DNA of 64,000 bases from UBA1563 sp041671545 (GTDB lineage Bacteria; Bacteroidota; Ignavibacteria; Ignavibacteriales; Ignavibacteriaceae). The notes under the pieces are model-generated. The model searched no databases. It had not been told where the DNA came from and was given only the letters and a program-made list of their open reading frames with translations. The stretch covers positions 47,632 through 111,631 of the forward strand of contig JBAZBI010000013.1 in the NCBI GenBank assembly GCA_041671545.1, read 5' to 3'. A program made the position numbers and the translations under genes. Positions 42,786 to 50,711 of this stretch are shown in pieces (position 1 is the stretch's first letter; each line of letters starts with the position of its first letter).

Positions 42786-43715
42786 ATGAGAGTTTACAAC
42801 GACCTAATTTTTATAGAAAAAAATGACAATACGATTATTACGATCGGAACCTTTGACGGAGTTCATTTAGGGCATCAAGAGATTTTTAACGTTCTTATAA
42901 ATAAATCGAAAAACAACGGATGCAGAAGTTTTGTTATTACTTTTGAACCACATCCGAGAATGGTCATTCAGCCAAATTCCGACTTGAAATTGCTGACGAC
43001 TTTTGATGAAAAAGTTGAAATTTTGAGAAAAATGGGAATTGATAACTTGCTGGTCATTCCTTTTACAAAAGAATTTTCGCAGTTAACATCGGAAGAATTT
43101 TTTAGGAAATATATTATCAATGGCATCGGTATAAAGAAAATGGTAATCGGTTATGACCACCATTTTGGTAAAGGAAGAGACGGTGACGAGCAGAAAATCC
43201 GCAGCCTTGGCGCTCTAAATAATTTTGAAGTTCAAAAAACAGAAGCCGTAACCATAAACGAAACCGTTGTAAGCAGTTCTAAAATTAGGCATGCTCTTTC
43301 AGAAGGTGAAGTAAAAACCGCCGCGCAAATGCTCGGCAGGAACTATTCATTTTCCGGTTTAGTTGTTGTAGGAGATAAACGAGGAAGAGAACTCGGTTTC
43401 CCTACGGCAAACATTCAACTTGAAAATGAGAACAAACTGATTCCTAAAAACGGAGTTTATGCCGTAAAAGTCTTTTTGGAAGAAAGAATTTTTAACGGAG
43501 TAATGAACATCGGATTGCGCCCGACTTTTAAGGATACCAAAATCGTTTTAAGCGAAGTGCACATCCTAAATTTTGATGAAGAGATTTATGGAAAAAAGAT
43601 TCGCATTGAATTTATTGAGCGGATACGCGATGAAAAAAAATTCGGTTCTAAAGAAGAATTGATAAAACAGATTGAAATTGATAAACAAAAAACAAATTTA
43701 CTTTTAACAAAATAA
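42786..43715 (+). CDS. ribF: Bifunctional riboflavin kinase/FAD synthetase
   Basis: A 309-residue enzyme. The FAD synthetase half has TIGTFDGVHLGHQEI and GYDHHFGKGRDGD. The riboflavin kinase half has VVGDKRGRELGFPTANIQLE and GVMNIGLRPTF. Both active-site regions are intact, so it should convert riboflavin to FMN and then FAD. It is placed between truB and rpsO as in many bacteria. Confidence 0.95.
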   Translation: MRVYNDLIFIEKNDNTIITIGTFDGVHLGHQEIFNVLINKSKNNGCRSFVITFEPHPRMVIQPNSDLKLLTTFDEKVEILRKMGIDNLLVIPFTKEFSQLTSEEFFRKYIINGIGIKKMVIGYDHHFGKGRDGDEQKIRSLGALNNFEVQKTEAVTINETVVSSSKIRHALSEGEVKTAAQMLGRNYSFSGLVVVGDKRGRELGFPTANIQLENENKLIPKNGVYAVKVFLEERIFNGVMNIGLRPTFKDTKIVLSEVHILNFDEEIYGKKIRIEFIERIRDEKKFGSKEELIKQIEIDKQKTNLLLTK

Positions 43716-43788
43716 TTAATTCCGGACGGCTTGAAGTCAACAAGCTGCAACTGGAGTTATATCGTATAAAAACAAATAGGAGAAAAAA

Positions 43789-44052
43789 ATGACAAAAGAA
43801 GAAAAATTGGAGCTCGTGACCAAATTCGGAAAAAACGAAAAAGATTCCGGTACCTCAGAAGTGCAGATCGCGCTCTTAACAAAAAGGATCAATGATCTTA
43901 CCGAACATTTTAACAAACACGCAAAAGATCACCACTCACGCAGAGGATTATTAATGATGGTTGGTAAACGGAGACGCTTGCTTGATTATCTCATTAAGAA
44001 AGACATCGATAGATATAGAACCATTATTAAAGAATTGAATATTAGAAAGTAG
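43789..44052 (+). CDS. rpsO: 30S ribosomal protein S15
   Basis: An 87-residue protein of normal length for S15. DSGTSEVQIALLTKRINDLTEHF and HHSRRGLLMMVGKRRRLLDYL are nearly universal in S15. A strong AGGAGAAAAAA ribosome site precedes it. It binds 16S rRNA in the central domain. The pnp gene follows 9 bp later, the usual order. Confidence 0.97.
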   Translation: MTKEEKLELVTKFGKNEKDSGTSEVQIALLTKRINDLTEHFNKHAKDHHSRRGLLMMVGKRRRLLDYLIKKDIDRYRTIIKELNIRK

Positions 44053-44061
44053 GATCGTTTT

Positions 44062-46161
44062 ATGGTAGTTACAAAAAGTGTAGAAATCGGCGGAAAGCTA
44101 TTCACAATTGAAACAGGTCGGTTTGCTAAACAAGCAAACGGTGCAGTAATGGTAACCTACGGTGAAACGATGGTTCTTGTAACTGCTGTTGCATCCGAGC
44201 AGGCAAAGGAAGAACAAGATTTCTTTCCTCTTCAAGTTGAATACAGAGAAAAAACTTCAGCCGCCGGTAAATTTCCCGGTGGATTTATTAAACGTGAAGG
44301 AAGACCAACCGAAAAAGAAATTTTAACCTCACGGTTAATTGATAGACCTATCCGTCCTCTTTTTCCGAGTGAATTTTTAAATGAAACTCAAGTGGTTGCC
44401 TCTGTTTATTCATTTGATAATGAAAATGATGCTGATGTTTTAGCCGCTTGCGGAGCCTCGGCAGCGTTATCAATTTCCAACATTCCTTTTAACGGACCGA
44501 TCGCAGAAGTGCGTGTCGGTTTATTTCACGACGAACTGGTTGTTAATCCAACGCATCAGCAAGTTGAAGAAAGCGATCTGGAATTAGTGGTTGCCGGAAC
44601 TGAAGATTCCATTATGATGGTTGAAGGTGAAGGAAAAGAAGTTGGCGAAGAAATGATGTTGAAGGCAATTCAATTTGCTCACAACGAAATTAAAAAACTT
44701 GTTCAATTACAAAAAGACTTTGCGGCTGAATGCGCAATTGCAAAAAGAGTAGTTGAGAAAAAAGTTATTCCACAAGAACTTTATGACGACGTCATCGCAC
44801 TTGCAAAAGATAAATTGACGGTGGTAGTTGCTTCCGTTCTTGCAAAAGAAGAACGCAGCGCAAAAAATAAAGAACTAACCGAATCTGTTCTCACTTCACT
44901 TGAAGAAAAATATCCTGAGCAGAAAAAAGAAATCAAATCGGTTCTGCACGATCTTGAAAAAGATCTGATGCGGAAACGTATTTTATCCGATGGCTTACGT
45001 TTGGACGGCAGAAACACTACGCAAGTCCGCCCAATAACTATTGAGCTCGGCGTTCTTCCGCGTACACACGGATCGGCATTATTTACACGCGGTGAAACTC
45101 AAAGTTTAACAACTCTAACACTCGGCACAAAAAACGACGAACAAATTATTGATGGATTACGTGAAGAAAGCACAAAACGTTTTCTCCTCCATTATAATTT
45201 CCCGCCGTTTAGTGTTGGTGAAGTTGGTAGAATGTCCGGAGTTGGAAGACGCGAAATCGGACACGGAAATCTTGCTGAACGTTCTTTAAAAAAGATGGCT
45301 CCCGCTGAAGGAGAATTTCCTTACACGATAAGAATTATTTCCGATATTCTCGAATCGAACGGTTCCTCATCAATGGCAACGGTTTGCGCCGGTTCGCTTG
45401 CTATGATGGACGGTGGCGTTCCGATGAAAAAAGCTGTTGCAGGAATTGCAATGGGTTTAGTAAAAGAAGAAAATCAGTTTGCTGTTCTTACGGATATTTT
45501 AGGCAATGAAGATCATCTCGGCGATATGGATTTTAAAGTTGCCGGAACAGTAGATGGAATTACCGGATTTCAAATGGATATCAAAATAGAGGGTATCTCA
45601 TTCGAAATTTTGGAGAAAGCTCTTAATCAGGCAAAAGAGGGAAGAATGCACATTCTTGGAATTATGAATGAAGCCCTCGGCAAATCACGTGAATCACTTT
45701 CCAGGTATGCACCTCATTTAATTTCAATTAAAGTTGAAACAGACCAAATTGGAATGATCATCGGACCAGGCGGTAAAACTATTCAGGGAATGCAAAGATT
45801 GTTCGGCGTTGACATCAATATTAATGATGACGGCATCGTGAACATTGCTTCTCCAAATGCCGAAGGCGCAAAAAAGTGTAAGGACTATATTAAACAAATG
45901 ACGGCTACGCCTGAAGTTGGTGAAATTTATGACGGCGTTATCACCAAAATTATGGACTTCGGCGCTTTCGTAGAAATATTGCCGGGCAAAGAAGGTTTGT
46001 TGCACATCTCCCAGATTGATAATAAACGGGTAAACAAAGTAACCGATTATTACAAAGAAGGAGATAAAGTTAGAGTTAAATTGCTGAAGGTTGAAAACGG
46101 TAAGTTTAGTTTAAGTAGAAAAGAATTGCTAAACGAAGCCGGACAGGAAATCACCAATTAA
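44062..46161 (+). CDS. pnp: Polyribonucleotide nucleotidyltransferase (PNPase)
   Basis: A 699-residue 3'-5' exoribonuclease. It has two RNase PH cores (the second has LDGRNTTQVRPITIELGVLPRTHGSALFTRGETQ), a KH domain (IGMIIGPGGKTIQGMQ) and a C-terminal S1 domain (GEIYDGVITKIMDFGAFVEILPG). The second-core active-site block (LGDMDFKVAGTVDGITGFQMDIK) is complete. It degrades mRNA using phosphate. The RNase E/G gene downstream suggests coordinated RNA decay. Confidence 0.96.
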   Translation: MVVTKSVEIGGKLFTIETGRFAKQANGAVMVTYGETMVLVTAVASEQAKEEQDFFPLQVEYREKTSAAGKFPGGFIKREGRPTEKEILTSRLIDRPIRPLFPSEFLNETQVVASVYSFDNENDADVLAACGASAALSISNIPFNGPIAEVRVGLFHDELVVNPTHQQVEESDLELVVAGTEDSIMMVEGEGKEVGEEMMLKAIQFAHNEIKKLVQLQKDFAAECAIAKRVVEKKVIPQELYDDVIALAKDKLTVVVASVLAKEERSAKNKELTESVLTSLEEKYPEQKKEIKSVLHDLEKDLMRKRILSDGLRLDGRNTTQVRPITIELGVLPRTHGSALFTRGETQSLTTLTLGTKNDEQIIDGLREESTKRFLLHYNFPPFSVGEVGRMSGVGRREIGHGNLAERSLKKMAPAEGEFPYTIRIISDILESNGSSSMATVCAGSLAMMDGGVPMKKAVAGIAMGLVKEENQFAVLTDILGNEDHLGDMDFKVAGTVDGITGFQMDIKIEGISFEILEKALNQAKEGRMHILGIMNEALGKSRESLSRYAPHLISIKVETDQIGMIIGPGGKTIQGMQRLFGVDININDDGIVNIASPNAEGAKKCKDYIKQMTATPEVGEIYDGVITKIMDFGAFVEILPGKEGLLHISQIDNKRVNKVTDYYKEGDKVRVKLLKVENGKFSLSRKELLNEAGQEITN

Positions 46162-46220
46162 CAATGCTTAGATTCTGATAGCTGATTAAACAGCTAATAA
46201 AGTTCCTATTAAAACCCGGG

Positions 46221-46308
46221 CATGATTGAATGGATGAATGATTGAATGAAAACCATTAGAATGTTAAAAATTAGATCATTCATCCATGCACTCAATCATC
46301 CATTCATG
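46221..46308. repeat. 8-bp-period CCATTCAT inverted repeat (copy 2)
   Basis: The left arm (46221-46248) has ATTGAATG, GATGAATG, ATTGAATG in an 8-bp period. The right arm (46276-46308) carries CATTCATCC-type units. It can fold into a hairpin between pnp and rng, which are 391 bp apart. The rest of that gap holds a possible GTG-start frame with an AAAGGA site at 46384, judged too weak to call. Confidence 0.6.
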
Positions 46309-46552
46309 TTTTGGAAATTAAGTTTAAGTCTTAAAACAATTTGGTGCAGTTAGTTCAACAATAAAAATTCAAAGGAAACAGTAGTGTTCCGTTTAGTCAA
46401 AAGTCTTTTTGAAGGATTTTTCTTCTTCTCTTTTTTAGAGAACAACTCCTCAACGTTAGGAAATGAAATCCATTCATTTAGGACCAAGTTTTTAAAATGT
46501 ATTCACCGTTCTTTTAAAGAATCGGTTGATGCAATCAAAGGTTTTTACAATT

Positions 46553-48118
46553 ATGGTAAAAGAAATTATTATCAATTCTTCCGCATCGCAAACAAGGGTT
46601 GCAATTACGGAAGATGGGAGCTTAATCGACTTCTTTGTTGATTATCCCGAAAATCGCCGCATGGTCGGCGATATTTATAAAGGAAAAGTTGCCCGCGTTC
46701 TCCCCGGCATAAGAGCCGCTTTCATCAATATCGGGATGAAGCACGACGCTTTTCTTCACTTCTCCGATATCGGAATGCGCACCAAAGAGTTTCAATCTCT
46801 CGTTGGTGATGATTCGGATGTTGACTTGGATGAAGAAGTTGACGAAAAAGCAAACCAACCGCAACAGCAGTCGGCACAACAAGACCCACGTTTAATAAAC
46901 GGGATTCCGAAACTAAAAAAAGGACAGGAAATTGTAATTCAGATTACGAAAGAACCTGTAAGCAATAAAGGTGTCCGCGTCTCCTCATCGGTCTCAATTC
47001 CCGGAAGATTTTGCGTACTGCTTCCTTTCGATAATAAAGTCGGTATCTCAAAAAGAATTACTGATTTTAAGGAAAGAAGAAGACTGAGAACTCTCGCCCG
47101 CGGAATCCTTCCTCCAAACTTCGGACTAATTATCCGCACTGTGGCAAAAAATCAAACCGAAGAAGCGCTGCTCGAAGATTTAACTCTCCTTAAAAAAACA
47201 TGGGAAAAAATTGAGGAAGCAATCAAAACAGAACAACCGCCTGCGCTTGTTTATCAAGATTTGAATACAACTTCAAGCGTTATCCGCGATCTGTTCACCG
47301 CAGATATTTCCAAAGTTATTATCGATTCAAAAAAGCTTTACAAGCAGATAAAAGATTACGTTGAATTGGTTCATCCCGACTTAGCCGAAAAAGTTGAACT
47401 CTACAAATCAAAACAATCGGTTTTTGAAGCTTATAAAATTGAAGAACAGATCAAAACTCTTTTCGGAAGAAAAGTCCCGATGAAAAGCGGCGGTTACTTG
47501 ATCATTGAACACACCGAAGCGATGGTGGTCATCGATGTGAACAGCGGAAGATATGCTGCGAACAAAGAGCAGGAATTAAATTCGTTAAAAACCGATCTGG
47601 AAGCCGCGAGAGAAATCGCGCGTCAACTTCGCTTACGTGATATCGGCGGCTTGATTGTTATTGACTTTATTGACCTGGAAGATGACAAGAACAGAAAAAA
47701 AGTTTACGATGAATTAAAGAAAGAATTCCGCAGAGACCGCGCGAAAGTTTCGCTTCTGCCAATGTCTGACTTTGGCTTAGTTGAAATTACGAGACAGAGA
47801 ATCCGTCAAAACATTATTCAAATGACGTTTGAACAATGCGCTTATTGTGCCGGAACCGGACTACTTACAAAAAAATCGCACGTACTTCATGATATTGAAG
47901 AATGGATCGGTAAGCATAAAACAAATTCTACAGATCGTTCGCTTATTCTGAAATGTCATCCGGCAATTGCAAGTAAATTGAACGAAGGATTTTTCAGTAT
48001 GCTGCTCAAGCTTCAGTTGAAAAATTTCATAAGAATAAAAATTGTGGAAGAAAACACGTTGAGCATGCATCAATACAGATTTTATTCTCAGAACGGCAAA
48101 GTTGATGTTACAAACTAA
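46553..48118 (+). CDS. rng: Ribonuclease E/G family endoribonuclease
   Basis: A 521-residue protein, with the start taken at the ATG at 46553 (VKEIIINSSASQTRVAITEDG). Upstream codons in frame do not look like family sequence. An S1 domain follows, interrupted by an acidic/glutamine-rich insert (about 80-110), which is common in Bacteroidota. The DNase I-like domain carries VVIDVNSGRY and IVIDFIDLED with the catalytic aspartates. The zinc link reads CAYCAGTG, keeping both cysteines of CPxC. It processes rRNA and starts mRNA decay. The length fits RNase G rather than a long RNase E. Confidence 0.93.
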   Translation: MVKEIIINSSASQTRVAITEDGSLIDFFVDYPENRRMVGDIYKGKVARVLPGIRAAFINIGMKHDAFLHFSDIGMRTKEFQSLVGDDSDVDLDEEVDEKANQPQQQSAQQDPRLINGIPKLKKGQEIVIQITKEPVSNKGVRVSSSVSIPGRFCVLLPFDNKVGISKRITDFKERRRLRTLARGILPPNFGLIIRTVAKNQTEEALLEDLTLLKKTWEKIEEAIKTEQPPALVYQDLNTTSSVIRDLFTADISKVIIDSKKLYKQIKDYVELVHPDLAEKVELYKSKQSVFEAYKIEEQIKTLFGRKVPMKSGGYLIIEHTEAMVVIDVNSGRYAANKEQELNSLKTDLEAAREIARQLRLRDIGGLIVIDFIDLEDDKNRKKVYDELKKEFRRDRAKVSLLPMSDFGLVEITRQRIRQNIIQMTFEQCAYCAGTGLLTKKSHVLHDIEEWIGKHKTNSTDRSLILKCHPAIASKLNEGFFSMLLKLQLKNFIRIKIVEENTLSMHQYRFYSQNGKVDVTN

Positions 48119-48175
48119 GCCCCTTGCATTTTAAATGATTTATTAATTTTAACTTCAAAAAACTAGGAGAGTTAG

Positions 48176-48820
48176 ATGAAAATATTTATTGATACCGCGA
48201 GCATTAAAGAAATTAGAGAAGCGGCTTCACTTGGACTTTTAGACGGTGTAACGACGAATCCATCGCTCGTTGCAAAAGAAGGAAAAGATTTTCGTGCGAT
48301 GCTGGATGAAATCTTGGCGATTGTCGATGGACCGGTAAGCGCGGAAGTTATCTCCACCGACTACGAAGGAATTTTAAAAGAAGGACGCGAACTTGCGGCA
48401 ATTCATAAAAATATTGTTGTTAAAGTTCCCTTAATAAAAGAAGGTTTAAAAGCCGTTCGTACTTTTTCTGATGAAGGAATTAAAACGAATGTTACACTCT
48501 GCTTTTCGCCTTCGCAGGCATTGTTAGCCGCTAAAGCCGGAGCTTCATACATCAGTCCTTTTGTCGGCAGACTTGATGATATAAGCCACAACGGTATGCA
48601 GTTGATCGAAGAGATCGTACAAATTTATAGAAACTACGATTACGAAACCGAAGTGCTTGTTGCAAGTATCCGTCATCCTCTCCATTTTGTTGAAGCTGCT
48701 TTGATCGGCGCAGATGTTTGTACCATGCCTTTTTCAGTAATCGATAAATTATTCAGCCATCCACTCACTGATAACGGATTGGAAAAATTCCTTAGTGATT
48801 GGAAGAAAACTCAAAAGTAA
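48176..48820 (+). CDS. Transaldolase / fructose-6-phosphate aldolase family
   Basis: A 214-residue small-type transaldolase. It begins MKIFIDTASIKEIREAASLGLLDGVTTNPSL, the standard opening, with the Schiff-base lysine in NIVVKVPLIKEGLKAV and the motif SPFVGRLDDISHNGM. Short transaldolases of this group act in the pentose phosphate pathway, while E. coli FSA is a close relative, so fine activity is unsettled. A clear AGGAG ribosome site precedes the start. Confidence 0.92.
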   Translation: MKIFIDTASIKEIREAASLGLLDGVTTNPSLVAKEGKDFRAMLDEILAIVDGPVSAEVISTDYEGILKEGRELAAIHKNIVVKVPLIKEGLKAVRTFSDEGIKTNVTLCFSPSQALLAAKAGASYISPFVGRLDDISHNGMQLIEEIVQIYRNYDYETEVLVASIRHPLHFVEAALIGADVCTMPFSVIDKLFSHPLTDNGLEKFLSDWKKTQK

Positions 48821-48836
48821 AAAAATAAAAACAACT

Positions 48837-49919
48837 ATGAAACGAACAACCTTTTATTCTATCCATAAAAATCTTAATGCAAAATTAGTTGAATTTGCCG
48901 GTTACGAAATGCCCGTACAGTATTCTTCAATCATTGCAGAACATAAAGCCGTTAGACAGTCAGTCGGCGTTTTTGACGTGAGCCATATGGGCGAAGTGTT
49001 CGTCCGCGGTGAAAAAGCATTTGACTTTGTTCAAGAGATAACCATTAACGATGTTGAAAAATTATTTCCCGGACGCGTGCAATATTCCGCAATGTGTTAT
49101 GAAGATGGCGGAATTGTTGACGATCTTCTTGTCTATTGCATTTCTCAAACCGAATATCTTCTTGTAATTAATGCTTCGAATGTTGATAAAGATTTTGCAT
49201 GGATGCAGAAAAACAATTCATTCGGTGTTGAATTAATTAATGCAAGCGATGAATATTCTTTGCTTGCCGTGCAGGGACCAAATTCAAAAAAGATAATTGA
49301 AAAACTTTACGGAAAAGAAATAACACTTGAGTATTATCATTTTCTTTCGGATAAATTTTTAGATGTAGAAATGATCATCTCTCGCACCGGTTACACCGGA
49401 GAACTTGGTTACGAACTTTATTTTAAAGGTGATGAACAAGTCGCCGCAAAAATTTGGAATGCACTTTTTGAAGCCGGAAAAGAATTTGATGTTCAGCCGG
49501 TTGGTCTGGGCGCTCGCGATTCGCTCCGCTTAGAGATGGGATATTGTCTCTACGGAAATGATATTGACCAAACCACAAATCCACTTGAAGCCGGCTTGGG
49601 CTGGATAACCCGTTTATCAAAATCTCATTTCATTGGACAAGAAGCGCTGTTGAAGGTAAAGCAGAATGGATTGAAAAGAAAATTAACTCCTTTGGTAATT
49701 GAAGAAAGAGCTTTTCCGCGTCATGGTTACGAAGTAGCCTATAAAGGAAAAGTAATAGGAGATGTTACAAGCGGTACAGTCAGCCCGATTCTTGAAAAAG
49801 GAATTGCTATGGCGTACATTTCAACTGAAACCTTAAATGAAACGAAAGAAGTTCAAATGTTAATTCGCGGAAAAGAAATTCAAGCTCAAGTTGGCAGACT
49901 TCCATTTATTTCAAAATAA
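48837..49919 (+). CDS. gcvT: Glycine cleavage system aminomethyltransferase (T protein)
   Basis: A 360-residue enzyme starting at the ATG at 48837 (KRTTFYSIHKNLNAKLVEFAGYEMPVQY). Diagnostic sequences include VGVFDVSHMGEV, YSAMCYEDGGIVDDLLVY and SRTGYTGELGYELY. It transfers the methylene group from the aminomethyl-lipoyl H protein to tetrahydrofolate. The other glycine cleavage genes are not in the window. Confidence 0.94.
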   Translation: MKRTTFYSIHKNLNAKLVEFAGYEMPVQYSSIIAEHKAVRQSVGVFDVSHMGEVFVRGEKAFDFVQEITINDVEKLFPGRVQYSAMCYEDGGIVDDLLVYCISQTEYLLVINASNVDKDFAWMQKNNSFGVELINASDEYSLLAVQGPNSKKIIEKLYGKEITLEYYHFLSDKFLDVEMIISRTGYTGELGYELYFKGDEQVAAKIWNALFEAGKEFDVQPVGLGARDSLRLEMGYCLYGNDIDQTTNPLEAGLGWITRLSKSHFIGQEALLKVKQNGLKRKLTPLVIEERAFPRHGYEVAYKGKVIGDVTSGTVSPILEKGIAMAYISTETLNETKEVQMLIRGKEIQAQVGRLPFISK

Positions 49920-49937
49920 GAAGAGGGCTTATAAAGT

Positions 49938-50705
49938 ATGAATATTAATGTTGTAATGTCACCAACAAATGTTGATGAACTCCATTTCTCCGGGAAAATA
50001 ACCGTAGTTGTTGATGTCCTTAGGGCGACAACAACAATTGTTACCGCTTTGATAAACGGCGCGAAAGAAATCGTTCCCGTTGGTTCGGTTGAATTTGCAA
50101 TGAAAGCTTCGAGCAATATGTTCGGAGGTCAAACGCTTATCTGCGGAGAAAGAAACGCAAAAAAAATTGACGGCTTTAATCTCGGCAACTCACCGTTAGA
50201 ATTTACGAACGATGTTATCGGCGGAAAATCTCTCGTCTTTTTTACAACCAACGGAACCAAGGCGATTGTAAAAGCAAAATATTCCGACGAAGTGATTATC
50301 GCATCGTTCTTAAATATTTCTGCCGTAGCAAAATATTTAGTTGAGTTAAACAAACCTTTTGAGATTTTGTGCGCCGGAAAAAACAACAGCTTTTGTTTGG
50401 AAGATACCGTCTTCGCAGGAAAGTTGATCGCAGAAATATTAACGCAAACAGAAGATGTTGAATTGACAGACTCCGGTTTGGCTTCCGTAGCAATCGCAAA
50501 AACTTTCGGTAAGAATTTGAAAAAAATGTTTGCTGAATCGGAACATGGAAAATTCTTAATTGAAAGTGGTTTTGAAGAAGATCTAAAATATTGTGCGAAA
50601 CTCAATGTAACCGAAGATATTCCCGTTTTCGCATCAAGTGTCGTTAAAATACTTCAACGACAAATCGCTGAAACTAAAGTTCCCGGTTCGTCAACCATCA
50701 GCTAA
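49938..50705 (+). CDS. comB: 2-phosphosulfolactate phosphatase-like protein (ComB)
   Basis: A 255-residue protein with the ComB fold signatures VVVDVLRATTTIVTALINGA, CGERNAKKIDGFNLGNSP and FFTTNGTKAI. ComB was defined in coenzyme M synthesis, where it removes phosphate from phosphosulfolactate. Homologues are common in bacteria that lack coenzyme M, and no other genes of that pathway are here, so the true substrate is open. It lies 6 bp before ftsK. Confidence 0.85.
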   Translation: MNINVVMSPTNVDELHFSGKITVVVDVLRATTTIVTALINGAKEIVPVGSVEFAMKASSNMFGGQTLICGERNAKKIDGFNLGNSPLEFTNDVIGGKSLVFFTTNGTKAIVKAKYSDEVIIASFLNISAVAKYLVELNKPFEILCAGKNNSFCLEDTVFAGKLIAEILTQTEDVELTDSGLASVAIAKTFGKNLKKMFAESEHGKFLIESGFEEDLKYCAKLNVTEDIPVFASSVVKILQRQIAETKVPGSSTIS

Positions 50706-50711
50706 AAAATA

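Noticed and set aside
46384..46641. GTG-start frame of 85 codons with an AAAGGA site before rng
   Set aside because: It overlaps the rng start in another frame and the protein resembles nothing. The ribosome-like site could be chance in AT-rich DNA.
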